64,000 nucleotides of DNA from Agriotes lineatus (Eukaryota > Arthropoda > Insecta > Coleoptera > Elateridae), in contig CALNHX010001936.1 of the NCBI GenBank assembly GCA_940337035.1, forward strand, positions 1 to 64,000. Direction: 5' to 3'. Both the position numbers and the translations under genes were made by a program. This document shows, piece after piece, positions 46,266 to 57,528 of the stretch (position 1 is the stretch's first letter; the number at the start of each line of letters is the position of its first letter). Under the pieces are notes generated by a model. It did no database searches. It had not been told where the DNA came from and saw nothing but the letters and a program-made list of their open reading frames with translations.

Positions 46266-47156
46266 AATATTAAAAGAAAGTTTTATTAAGCCAGAACTAT
46301 TTTCTGGTCCAGTCGTCCAGTTTTGAAATAATATATAATCCATTCAGAAAACTCCTGTGACGTAAAAGTCACTATCAGTTGGTTAATATGAAAATCGCTA
46401 GTAGGGTGTTAGTAAGTTTTGCATTTTATGTTGGCGCCGTTTTCAATTTAAATTTCAAGTTTTTGTTTTTTACTTACACTTTGACATTTGAAGTATTGCA
46501 ATTCATTTTGATTAATTTGATTGCATATATAATACAAGATTACTTACTAAAGTTATTAATAAATTATGTTTTTACTTTGTCTCATTAAAACTACGATTCA
46601 TATTTAAATTTAGCAAAATAACAAATAATCAGTCATAACCTTACCTACAAGTTTGACGTTACTGACCGTTAAGTACACTCAGCTGAAATAGTATGTAATT
46701 AGTACTTATCAATTACACTCAAAATGGTACTTATCAAGTACACTCAAAATTTGACACTGTAAATGTCACGGGAGTTTCCTAAACGGAGTATATGTTTAAT
46801 GTACTCATTTCAGCAGGACAACCAATAGAGCAACCCGAAATTTCTTGCAGTAACAGTTGCGATCATTCTATATCATTTTGCTGGGTGGTTTCTAGAACTG
46901 TGGAGATTGTCACACTGAATATAGTGTTCGTTCATCACTTATACCTATGTGGGAAGAGTGTGTTCGTTTTAGTAAATATTAGATTTCCTAATCGGAGTGC
47001 GAAATACCATGTCAAATAAGAAAAACAGTTCTTAATTTTAGATTCTCATCAATGCTGATGACTGTGTCTTTTATTTTAATTATATATAACACAAAACATC
47101 AATACTTTTTAAATCACAACTATAAACTAATAGATTGAATATTAAACTCTTTTAAG
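46266..47156. other. Intergenic within the DM9 cluster
   Basis: Short frames at 46379-46588 and 46792-47019 resemble nothing known. From about 47038 the sequence matches the 3' flank of the other DM9 copies (GATTCTCATCAATGC, ACAACTATAAACTAATAGA). Confidence 0.4.
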
Positions 47157-48027
47157 TTATCCTGGAAACCCCATTCGTCGAGGTATTGATCTCAAAACTT
47201 GAAATGTGTAATATTGAACTTGTACCCCGTCTCTTATAGCGTACAACGGAGAACAATAAGAGTCATTGCACATAACTTTGCCAACAGTGGTTTCTTCACC
47301 GTTTTTCACTCGCCCAATATATATATTCATGTCCTGCTCATGGCCTCCATTTACGATAAACGTCTTCATAAACTGCGAAAGTCTTTCGGTTGATGTTGGA
47401 AGCCATTGATCCAGAAAAGCTCCCTCAAAAAACACAGGATCTGAAAATAATTAAATAGATTACATTGTTCATTAATCGGATGCAAAATTATGATTGACAA
47501 CTGTATTACTTATCTAACTTATTTTTTTTTAGTCTGTGGTGAGAACTAGATGTATTTTCAAGTTGTTGATGCTAAACTTAATTTTTTACATTTAAATCAA
47601 CTTAGATATGTATCCACGTTTTTCTTGGGTATAGATAAAAAATATAATAAACCCATAGACAATATAGCTTCAAGAAGTTTACCTTAAGATCTTTATTTGC
47701 TGATTCAACCTGCTCTTCCCTTACGTAATAAACTTGATAACCGTCTTCGTCTAGTCTCCCTGGAATTAGATCACCTTGTACTGAAGCTTGACCGATATAT
47801 ACAGGTTTGTGGTTATCATATCCTGCGACAAAGGCATCGGAAGGAATTTCTCTATCATAGGGCTTCCATTGGAATTCTAAAAAGTACAAAAGCAATCTGC
47901 TGTGGGAGATATTCTTTCTAGTGGAATTAGCAAATATGTGAGTCTTACCAGAATGTCGCTCAGCAGTTGTGACGGACGAGATACTGAAGAGGAGAAGAAA
48001 ATAGGAAATGTACTTGTTCATCTCCAT
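47157..48027 (-). CDS. Secreted DM9-repeat (DUF3421) protein with ambiguous exon 3 phase (gene B)
   Basis: Exon 1, 47949-48027, is 79 nt exactly as in gene A and encodes MEMNKYISYFLLLFSISSVT, a signal peptide. Exon 2, 47683-47876, encodes FQWKPYDREIPSDAFVAGYD, KPVYIGQASVQGDLIPGRLD and YQVYYVREEQ, and ends in phase 0 at a GTAAAC donor. Exon 3 encodes QWLPTSTERL, GGHEQDMNIYIGRVKNGEET, TVGKVMCND and YYTFQVL, with its stop at 47157. The best acceptor (CAG before 47440) would put exon 3 out of frame by one base. A weaker acceptor (TTTTTTGAG before 47423) keeps the frame and gives about 179 residues. Either that site is used or the gene has become defective. An upstream in-frame Met at 48096 lies above the TATA box and is unlikely to be the start. 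Confidence 0.7.
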
Positions 48028-48072
48028 TCTTGCCGAGTAAATAGAATGTTTTGCCAAATGCTGTGGCAGGAG

Positions 48073-48078
48073 TATATA
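48073..48078 (-). promoter_or_regulatory. TATA box of DM9 gene B
   Basis: TATATA on the minus strand lies about 50 bases upstream of the chosen ATG (48027), which fits a short 5' UTR as in gene A. Confidence 0.5.
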
Positions 48079-48096
48079 GCTGTCTTGTAACAACAT

Positions 48097-48774
48097 AATT
48101 CAGTGACGTGCCATGTGTAAAATATTTGCCACTTGACTTCAATGCGTAATTTGTGATAATAGAAACTGTAACAAATTTGTGTCATTGACTATTACTATTT
48201 CAAATTTTTATGAACATAAAGTTGATTCAGGGCGTCTCTAAATCAATGCATCATATTTTGTTTTGTAGCTCGAATTACACGTCACTGGTTTAATCAATGA
48301 TGCATTCTACGTATTTTTATCTTAGTTTCTTAGTTAAAGCTCGTACACAGAAATTTGATAGTATTATCGTTTTGATAGTACAATAACCTTGAATCTGCAA
48401 CACACGTTTGGTGGCCTCAATACATTCATGCAATATCATACTTCCAATGTAAAAATACGATTGAAATGTACGAGTGCCGAGTTTAATTCGTAGCATATTA
48501 GGTAGATTATAATTTTTTTCTATCTCTTTACATGAGGCTCTTTCATCATCTGTTATAACCAATTATCATAAAACTAGAGATTGTAGGAGTCATAATAAAA
48601 TTGTTTGTAGTGTAGTCAAATACATCTAGAAATTTATGAAACCATTAGAAAGTTGCTCTATAAAGAAATATAGATCTATATGATAATATTTATTATTGGA
48701 AATAATAGAACATCGCTAAATTATACCAATCAGTTTTAAGTATCATAGAACCGTTACTTAAGGCCAGCTCCACC
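48097..48774. other. Intergenic, nothing recognised
   Basis: No gene or repeat partner was identified. Confidence 0.35.
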
Positions 48775-48930
48775 TAAGCAGTTACCACTGAGTACAGCCA
48801 CTCTTTTGATGAAGAACATTTTGTATCCTTTTTTGAAGAGTGTGAGCAAGCTTTCTAAACGTTTGTGATGGTATCTTGTTGATGATTTCAATTATTTTGT
48901 TTTGCAAATTCGCCTTTGTCCGTAGTATAG
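48775..48930 (-). pseudogene. Tc1-like transposase C-terminal fragment
   Basis: The minus strand reads TKANLQNKIIEIINKIPSQT, FRKLAHTLQKRIQNVLHQKS and GCTQW before a stop. Tc1-like transposases end with a comparable W--IP---I--L--SM--R---VI--KGG-T-Y segment. It may belong with the fragment at 49243-49605 or to a second copy. Confidence 0.6.
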
Positions 48931-49242
48931 TCCAATTCCAAAACTGACGACACCTTATCTACTTTGCTTACCTGAACAAAAAGGAAGATTGCAGTAAATT
49001 AGAAAAGGGTTTCATCTGTAGAATTTGTATGAACTATAAATTCACAAATCCATCACTGTTTGAAATCCTAAAAAGTGAACTCAATCACCGCCAATGCAAA
49101 CTTTCTTTAATGAAACCGCATCGCGCTAAAGGACACGCGTGCCACATAACGTTTCTGATAAATATACAAATAACCAGTCTTTATTGAATTGTATCAAATT
49201 TATAAACAGCAGCACAAATGAAATATATAATGTCATTCTGAT

Positions 49243-49605
49243 TTATTTACCAATAGTTTCTAGAGGATATTTCAGAGCCCCTTCGTGAGGGTGATTTCCA
49301 TTGTTTACAGAGATAAGGTCTTTAGTTTTAAAACCGGACAATGGGTGATCACGCAGTTCTAGTTTTATTTTTTCACAGATCTTCTCGATTGGAGAAAGGT
49401 CTGAGGTAGTACTAGCCCAATCAAGAACAGAAATATAATTTTTCGAAAGCCACGTTTTCGACACTTTAGCAGTATGACAGGCAGCGCCATCCTGCTGGAT
49501 GATATAGTGTCTATCCTCCGTTTGCAGTTTTGTCATTGATATCCTAAGGTGGTATTTCAGTACCTGTATATACTTCTGAGCGTTCATAGTACCGTTGAAA
49601 ATTAT
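49243..49605 (-). pseudogene. Tc1-like transposase catalytic-domain fragment
   Basis: The frame reads MNAQKYIQVLKYHL, YIIQQDGAACHTAKVSKTWL (second catalytic Asp), VLDWASTTSDLSPIEKICEK (third) and LELRDHPLSGFKTKDL before losing similarity. Tc1 family members carry FQQDNAPCHTA and W...SPDLNPIENLW, so the active site is altered here. The N-terminal half is missing. Confidence 0.8.
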
Positions 49606-49825
49606 TAAATACCTAACCCACTGACCAGACTCTTAGCCTTAGGTACATCATGAACGAGACTAGTCTGGATAGTACCAAATATGGTAAAAAAAGGCACGAA
49701 AATGTATTATACCCTGCATACGACAATATTTGGTAAAAGAGAATTGGTGAAAAAACTAAACTATACATAAGTATTTGTATTTTTATTTTTTGTCTACTCA
49801 TTTTAACTTCTCCAATGGGTAGTGC

Positions 49826-50065
49826 CCATGTTATGGCATATAAGAAATTATAAAGGTAGTTCTAGCCATTTCGCCACTTTAATATCTTATTTTTAATAGA
49901 ATATTGATTTTGCTTTTCTTACAAAAATATGCCATTCCTGTTGCTATTCTTCTCCTAGTTGTAGCTAATAGCACAGTGTTATTCTAAAATAATAAATTTT
50001 GAACATTTCAGATAACAGTTTTGTGAAAACATTGTTTAAATATCTAGATTAGTGAATGAACGTCC
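49826..50065 (+). pseudogene. Opposite-strand promoter and signal-peptide exon relic, copy 2
   Basis: Homologous to 45536-45655 joined to 46149-46265, but without the RTE insertion. CATATAAG at 49837-49844 corresponds to the TATA box. The hydrophobic run reads KYAIPVAILLLVVANST and is then closed by a stop. Downstream similarity (AATGAACGT..GATTTAGTTT) continues into what was intron. Confidence 0.5.
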
Positions 50066-50224
50066 GATTTAGTTTCACCATATACTTAAAATAACAAAAA
50101 CTATTTTTACCTTAGATTCTTATCAATACCCGCTGATAAATTCTTCTTTTATTTAATTTAAACATAACATGTACATGAATGTTTTATATGACAACTATAA
50201 ACTAATAGAGCTGATATTCAACCC

Positions 50225-50388
50225 GTCTAAGGTATTCCTGCTTAAGATTTCAGAACTTTAAATGTGTTATACATATTTTACTTGATCCCCGCTCTTATAG
50301 CATACAAGGGAAAGTAATAGAAGCCATTACATATGACCTCGCCAGTAGTGGTTTCTTTGCCGTTTTGCACTTGCTCAATATATAGATT
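50225..50388 (-). pseudogene. DM9-repeat exon 3 fragment (copy D)
   Basis: The minus strand reads YIEQVQNGKETTTGEVICNG, FYYFPLYAIRAGIK, a stop, then NTFKVLKS. It matches exon 3 of gene B (YIGRVKNGEETTVGKVMCND). The start of the exon is missing, replaced by the 3' tail of a jockey-like insertion. The 3' flank matches those of copies B and C. Confidence 0.8.
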
Positions 50389-51345
50389 AATAATAATAAT
50401 AATAATAATACTTTTTATTTACCGAATTGATATACATTGCTTCTTTACACACAATACAATAAAGGAAACCGAATTATCATCCGGCAAAAACGATAGTAGT
50501 GAGATCGTTTCTCTCCAGGGAGGAAACACCTGCTCTTACCTACTACCGTTATATCAATAACATCGACTAAATACTTATTTAAGGGCAATAAATATCATGC
50601 ATCAAAATACATGTTTTATCAAAATTTATGGAAAAAAAACTGAACATGGAACATTTGAAACATTAGACCATGAAGCAATTGAGTATCGCAAAAGTTTTCT
50701 CGATTAATGAAATAATATACGAATCTTCAACATTGAAATTACATTTTAGATTATTGAATAGATTTGTTCTGCAACCATGACAATACACTATTCTTAAACG
50801 AGCCATGGGGTTTATTTTTGAAATTCATTGGAATTTGGTTATATATTTTGGTAATGTTGTACGTATAAGACCGTTTGTAAAGTTCAGTGTGGTGCAACGG
50901 AATAGTTAATAAGCCCCTATGCCTCAAATTTAAATTATGGACATCGGTGCGGTGGCTGATTTTATTATGGAGATAAGGAGGAGTTTCCAAGGTAATAATT
51001 TTAAAACGCCGATTTAACATGTTGAGCCATTTAGTTTCACTAATTTTATGAGAAATATGTTCACGTCTTCTTATTCCATGAATAAGTCGTAAACACGAAT
51101 TTTGCACCAACTGAATTTTTCTTTTCGTTGCACTATCAATGCAGGGCCCGTAAAAAACATCACAATAGTTAAATTGAGATAGCACTAACGAATCACATAA
51201 CACTTTTTTGACATTTCCGCTCAGTACTTGTCTATTGCTATAGAGAAGTTTAAGGTTACTATAAGCTCTACGTATACAGCTATTAATATGTTCAAGAAAC
51301 CTGAGAGTGCAGAGTTCGAACATGGAATTAGAGACCTCTTGTAAA
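50386..51345 (-). mobile_element. 5'-truncated jockey-like retrotransposon with (TTA)n tail
   Basis: The minus-strand frame 50751-51323 reads CIRRAYSNLKLLYSNRQVLS, LSQFNYCDVFYGPCIDSATK, KIQLVQNSCLRLIHGIRRRE and WLNMLNRRF, the domain that follows the reverse transcriptase in this clade. The A/T trinucleotide run at 50388-50411 is its 3' tail. It lies directly against the DM9 copy D exon, so its insertion (with loss of sequence) probably truncated that copy. Confidence 0.8.
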
Positions 51346-51667
51346 TATTTATATTCGCTCTTACTGATTGTTTTTTACAATTTTGAAACAGATTTAATAA
51401 AGACTAAAAAAGTGTGTGTAACAAAAACGTGCCATTTTCCAATTTGGTACCAATGTAAGTAGTTTGGAAAAACGGCTGCGTTAATATTTACAATATTTAA
51501 CTCAAAAATGTCAAATTTGTTAATACCAAACGTTCGATATGCTTACATATATTGCACATCACATCAGTGGAACAGTATCAATAAAATACAAACGTTTGTA
51601 ATATAACATCACCTTATTACAAAGAATGAATCTAAATTTACACAATTTGTTTCACTTGAAAGTGACA

Positions 51668-51799
51668 ATGCAGCCATTTTGTTTTTTATTAGTTTTCATA
51701 ACATGGTCGGTAACTCAACGAAACAATAAAGTCATGAACAAGCAGCTGTACAAGGTGAAGGAAGAAGAAATGAATAAAGCACAGCTAATAACAAAGTGA
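51668..51799 (+). CDS. Possible 43-aa secreted peptide or signal-peptide exon
   Basis: ATG at 51668 opens MQPFCFLLVFITWSVTQ, a good signal peptide, followed by a short basic-acidic run (NKQLYKVKEEEMNKAQ) and a stop. A GTAACT site within the frame (after TGGTCG) could instead be a splice donor, making this exon 1 of a larger gene. No downstream exon or homologue is recognised, so it may be chance. Confidence 0.25.
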   Translation: MQPFCFLLVFITWSVTQRNNKVMNKQLYKVKEEEMNKAQLITK

Positions 51800-54636
51800 G
51801 ATGTAAACACAAAGTTAATACATTACAAACATTGAAATAAGCAATCATGCAGCCTAGGAGCTTGATCAGGGAAGATGCCAAAGATAGTGCTTGTTAAGGG
51901 CATTGAACTCGACTTAATTCCGCATTTAAAGCCTCCACAGGTAAATACTTTACGCCGTCAATTGGAGTATTCATTTCCTTCTATAAATCTACGTTAGTTA
52001 GAAAGAGATGAATGTGAGTAATGCGCTGCTTTTCGTAAAAAGTGAATCACGTTATTAAAATTAAAAGTTGTATTGTTAAGCTTATGAAAAGTACTTCGTG
52101 TGCACCTCATTTAAAAAAAACAATGGCTCAATATTTTTTTTCAAAATTAGAATTAATGTAAAAAAATCAATAAAAACAGTATACAATTAAGGAATATAAG
52201 GTTTGTTTTTAGGATCCTCCATTCCTTAATTAATTGTACACGCAATAGTCTAAAGAAAATTCGATAATTTCTTTCGGTTTTTCTATAATTTCGTTTTCCA
52301 TTTTCTTGCATTTCATCTGTCTCTCACAAGCAAACGCGAATCTTGATAGCGCTTGTTCATTCAAACAATGCTTCAAGAATCCAGGATCGCACAATTACCA
52401 GTTAGAAATAGTCAGAATAACGTCGCTGCATCGTCCAGAGAAAATCGTTGGTTAATTGTACGCCTACTGCATGGTACAGTGCAGCATTTAGCAGTATTTG
52501 GCTACTACTTGGTGAACAAGTGCAATCAGTGTTTTCATGAGGTTATACCATCAGAAATTATAAGCGAAGTAATAACAACGGTAAAATAAGAGCACCTCCT
52601 GTATTAAGAAAAAATAGACGTTTGTCAACTTTAAAGTGTTTGAATAAAAAACGGTAAGGTTTAGTAGAATTTGAACCGTTAGGTACCATGGTACATTATT
52701 GTTTTTACAGAAATATACAAGTATGTCATATTCTGCATTAAATATGCAAAATACGTATGCAAATTGCATAAAGGCATAAGTATATAAAATAATATCCATT
52801 GTTTAGTACAATAATTTAGTAAAATGCTCTTCGATTTATTATTGCAACAATCAGTATTACTGGGTGTTAATCTTGTCGATTTTAAAATTTCTTGAGTACA
52901 GACGTGTAGGCTATGCGTGTAGACGACTTATTCTGTCAGTATACAAGAGCGATGTCATAGCAGTAAGAGCACTGAGTAACTGCAATATTCGCATTCCGCT
53001 TTATTTCACTGCAGAGAGTGAGACCTAAGGGGCCTACATTGCCGCAAACAGAAACTAAACACCGAGTCCAATCTCTGCGTAGGTTGTAATTAAGTTTACT
53101 AATAGCCAGAATTTATATGAATAACATGAGTACAGGCATAAACATAAGTGCAGAGATTCCAACGAGAAATAATAGACAAAGTATTGTAACTGGGCAAACG
53201 TTGTTGGAAAGTGCTACAAGTGAATAAAAATATCTTAAGGGCTTTTGAAACTAAAAGTTTTAATAATTTCAAAGAAAAAAGAATTCAATCTTTAAGGTGT
53301 TAGCCTTACATATGTTGGATCCAAAACATACCCTTTTTCGCCAAAGGTAAAAACCTGAGCTATGTACAAAATATTACTTTTATTTAGCTAATAGTTCTTT
53401 AGTTAAAACAAAAATAGTCAAAATTTTAATTTTTTAAGGTGCTCACCATGTATATTGTTACGATGTGTGTACGATGTAATATTATTATTATTAGATTTTT
53501 ATTTAAATAAATGACTCTATCATCTTAAAAGGTTGGGTTTTCTACATCCTTGCAATTGAATGTATAATTATAGGCAATACATTTATATATTAAGATAATT
53601 ATCGTATTTTTTATAATTTTTAAAAGTAATCGCTTTATCCACCGCTTATTTATCCAATGGGACTGCTACAAAATTAGATATTTCAACTGATGCGAACAAC
53701 TTTACAAACATGGCACTCCAACCTCACAATTTATCAAAGCCAGTTGGTTTCGTATTAATAATTGAATCAGTAATTACATAAGAGTACGTTGCCTTAACAA
53801 CAAACATTTCACTAAATTCTATTTTTAGGATAGCTTTCTAACCTTATTTGACTTCCCTGTAGCAAAATAGGACACCAGGCGCCCCAAAGCAAGTTCCACT
53901 ACGGACAAGGGCTTCTCCTCTCCGTTAGCCTGCTGTAACAAGCCAGATATCTCTTCGAACGCCACATGCAGCTTGCATCAATCAAAAACTGCTTACAAAT
54001 CCGTCTCTGCCCCAGTCCTAGGGCTCCGCACTGCTTAGCACGAATGTCGCTGCCTCCTTCCCGCTTCCAGGGCTGTGGTAACCTATCAACAGCTCCAAAA
54101 ACTGCCACAGTAACACCAGCTACCACTCAACGTACTAGTCAACACTTATTAAAACTCCTGTAGGGATGCGACGAATCAAAGCAACTCTTTTACAACCTAC
54201 CCAAAAGACACTGCACTAATTATAAAACACTGCATTGGAAAAATTGGAATTTATTCGCTTTTAAATAGATTATTTGTGGAGAAGCCAAAATAGCACACCT
54301 CACAGCTTGGCTTCCATTCCCCCCGTCTTTTTTTTATTCATCTTACATTGTTGTTCATTATTTCTAAACATGCTCTAATTACATTTTATGTTTCAATCAA
54401 GTATAATACTATTTTTAATACCGCGTTTACAAATTATTAATTCAAAGTAAATGCTATTCATTTAATTTGCTAAGATTAAACTAGCACAGTTATAGAATAC
54501 TTTGTAAAATAGTATTTGAAATGCTTGAAATGTTATTGCATTATATTTCCCCAAAATTTTCTCGGTTTCCGCATGCACAGTATCGTCTTCCTCCAACAAA
54601 TAGTATTTAAATTACACCGCTAACAAACGAATAGCC
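51800..54636. other. Intergenic, nothing recognised
   Basis: Mostly A+T-rich. A G+C-richer block at about 53875-54170 is open on both strands and resembles no known protein. It may be a repeat fragment. Confidence 0.35.
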
Positions 54637-54677
54637 AGACAGACAGACAAAGAGACGAACAGACAGACAGACAGACC

Positions 54678-54721
<44 letters not shown>
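54637..54721 (+). repeat. (CAGA)n tetranucleotide microsatellite
   Basis: About 20 CAGA/GACA units with a few interruptions (AAGAGACGAA, GACCGACA). Confidence 0.95.
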
Positions 54722-54967
54722 TACACATCGTCATAAAAGAACTCTGAAACGTGAAGGTCGGAAGGTAATTTCTTCGTCTTTTAGACGAAGGAAGTAAAAT
54801 TGGGATAAATAGATCAATTTAGGACTGCAAAATCTGCGGATAAAGATTATGGCGTTATTTTTAAGAGAAACTTTTTTAATATGTAATTAGCTTAAGCTTT
54901 AAAAAAGTCAAATTAATATTTACCAAAATTAAATTAGGGCAATTCCTAAGAAAATCATGATAATTAG

Positions 54968-55835
54968 TTACGTTAACTAACAAACGACTTCCGGGATTGG
55001 CTTCATCAGGAGGAAAAGCAAAAGAGCATGGTAACTCAACGCGTAAACCACGCCAGATGTGAAACTCTTCTTAAAATCGGAAGGATTCGCCCCGATTGAG
55101 ATTGTCAGGGTGTTTGTAAATCTCAATTGCTTCGGGAATCTTTCTGCTAAAGAAGAATGGAGATTTGCAGATAATGGAAGTTTCATCAAAAAGGATCGTA
55201 TCGCCGGTATCGCGTTGGTGTTCGGCGATGGCTGATGATGAAACGAGACTCGACTTGAGACAGCGCTGGTGCTCAAAGATGCGAGTTTTTACTGAACGTC
55301 CTGTTTCACTAATGTACACACCATTGCAAGAGCAAAGGATTCTATAAATACCTTTAGATGACATAGTGTTTAATTTACCTTTAGGTGTAGGGAGAACCTG
55401 TGAGATTTTTCTCGGGAGTTTGAATACTGTTTTAATGTTTTGTTTTCGAAGAAACTTTTCTAAGCGATCGGTGACTTGGTGGATATAGGTAAGAAAGGCT
55501 ATTGCTGCAGGAGGATCGGTCTTTGGAGGTTTGCGTGGCCGTCGATAAAGATGGCGTTTGATGGCAGTCTGTGTATCCCTAGAACGGTAACCGTTGTTCC
55601 TAAGAGCTTTCCGAATGTGATTTAATTCAGCGTAGACATTATTGGGTTGGGATATGGAAACAGTCCGGTGTACAAGCGAATTGATAACGGAAAGTTTTTT
55701 TGTAGGATGATGGTGGGAATCGGCATGTAGATAGCGATCAGTGTGAGTGAGTTTTCGGTATACAGAATGACCAAGTTTGCCACTGGGAGCCGTTACTTTC
55801 TATCTCCATGGTAAAGTTAATCTCGGAAAGCTCAT
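54968..55835 (-). mobile_element. Penelope-like element copy, 5'-truncated, minus strand
   Basis: Read right to left: FTMEIESNG (RT end), a small deletion, then LGHSVYRKLTHTDRYLHADS and LSVINSLVHRTVSIS, the linker after the RT of Penelope elements. The GIY-YIG endonuclease (55071-55364) follows: KGIYRILCSCNGVYISETGR, SVKTRIFEHQRC, SSAIAEHQRDTGDTIL. Relative to family consensus YIGETGR has S for G. The 3' end has TGATGAAGCC near 55000. The upstream RT core is absent. Confidence 0.9.
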
Positions 55836-56740
55836 AGGAGCAACGGTTACAGCGCTAGGGATATACAGTCTGCCATCAATTGCCATCTTCATCCACGGTC
55901 ACCCAAACATCCAAAAACCGATCCTCCTGCAGCAATAGTCTTCCTTCCCTATATCCACCAAGTCACCGATCGCGTAGGAAAGTTTCTTCGAAAACAAAAC
56001 ATTAAAACAGTATTCAAACCCCCGAGAAAAATCTCACAGGTTCTCCCTTCACCTAAAGTTAAATTAGACACTATGTCACCTAAAGGTGTTCACAGAGTCC
56101 CTTGCTCTTGTAATCCTGTATACATTGGTAAAACAGGACGTTCAGTGAAAATTCGCATCTCTGAGCACCAGCGCTGTCTCAAGTCGTCGAGTCTCGTTTC
56201 ATCATCAGCCATCGCCGAACACCAACGCGATACCGGCCATACGATCCTTTTTAATGAAACGTCCATCATCTGCAAATCCCCATTCTTCTTTAGCAGAAAG
56301 ATTCCCGAAGCAATTGAGATCTACAAACACCCTGACAATCTCAATCGGGACGAAGGTTTTCCCCTTCCTTATATGTGGAAAGTGCTAATTCCTAAGCAGC
56401 GCCCACCGCCACTGAACCGCGACGGCACTTGCCTATAAATTCTCGCCTTTCTCCTTCCGATCGTTAGAAGAGTTTCGCCTTTGGTGTGGTTTACACGTTG
56501 AGTTACCGTGCTCTTTTGCTTTTCCTACTGATGAAGCCCCTTATAAAAGTGGGCAGAATGTTAAGTCCTTCGACCACTATAATGACACGGTCCAATCCCG
56601 AAAGTCGTTTGTTAGTTAAAGACAATGGCCGTGAAAGCCTTCGAAATCAACTAGTCTCTTTGCTTAACAAAATGTGTTATTCAACAATAGAAAAAAATTA
56701 TTGGGAATACACTCGTTTGTGCTTTGGGCCTATAAATTAA
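55836..56740 (+). mobile_element. Penelope-like element copy, 5'-truncated, plus strand
   Basis: It begins at about 55836 (AAAGCTCATAGGAGCAACGG), the point matching AAAGCTCTTAGGAACAACGG in the minus copy, so the two copies stand head to head. The GIY-YIG domain (56073-56438) reads KGVHRVPCSCNPVYIGKTGR, SVKIRISEHQRC, SSAIAEHQRDTGHTILFNET. GIY itself is changed to GVH. The 3' part has GATGAAGCCCCTTATAAAAG, then GGGCAGAATGTTAAGTCC and AATCCCGAAAGTCGTTTG. It is longer at its 3' end than its partner, which has lost this segment. Confidence 0.9.
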
Positions 56741-57254
56741 ATTATAGAAGAGCATAATTTTGTCAAATAAAAGCAACTAAAGTGATACTATATAACTAAA
56801 ATGTTGTCATTTGGCATTTTCCTGTTCGGGAGTGCCAGCATCTTCGATTCTGATGCAGAAAACTAACAGTATTGCTATATACTGGTAAGGGTTCGCATTA
56901 GATCTGTCCCAAAACCCATAGAGTATCAGTTATCTTCGTTAAAGGTTACAACAGACATAAGTTGAAAATTAGCTCAAAAGTAATCTAAATGGCAAGATGA
57001 AGGAGAAGCAAATCAAATCTTATAATTTATAATAAATAATTACCTGAGAGGATATACAAATCCAAAGTGCTATACACAATCCGAGCTTAGCTAAACTGTC
57101 ATCTCACAATACTTATTAGAAAAAGCTATATTACCGGCAATTTTAGTTAGAAAAGAAACTGAGTCATTTTTAAATAGCTATTTCAGCTATTTAAATGCAT
57201 GTCCCAGCTTGTACAAGTGTTCTCATCCTCAAAAAGAACTTACTGAGCTAGTAC
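56741..57254. other. Intergenic, nothing recognised
   Basis: A+T-rich; no gene seen. Confidence 0.4.
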
Positions 57255-57515
57255 CTTCTTCTTCTTCTTCTTAGCTTATTTTTCATTCAGATTTCCACTT
57301 TTGAATATAAGCCTCCTCCAAATCTCTCCATTTTGATCTATTTCTCGCTGTTTGTCTCCATGTCAACCCTGCGTGTCTTTTTAGGTCGTCCACCCATCTC
57401 ATCTGTGGTCTTCCTCTGTTGCGTTTACCATCATAGGGGCGCCAGCTTTGTATGTGGTGGTTCCGACGATTATCTTTATGTCTTTCATTATGCCCGGCCC
57501 AGCTAGTATATCAAC
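57255..57515 (-). mobile_element. RTE-type 3' end fragment with (AAG)n tail
   Basis: The minus strand has an undamaged stretch WRPYDGKRNRGRPQMRWVDD, LKRHAGLTWRQTARNRSKWR, DLEEAYIQKWKSE and a stop, followed by a tail of AAG repeats at 57262-57275. This is the C-terminus of an RTE protein, only about 55 codons long. It is open and so relatively young. Confidence 0.85.
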
Positions 57516-57528
57516 TATTAATAAATAG

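Noticed and set aside
53899..54163. Overlapping frames in the G+C-rich patch
   Set aside because: Both strands are open, there is no known domain, and no splice or promoter context.
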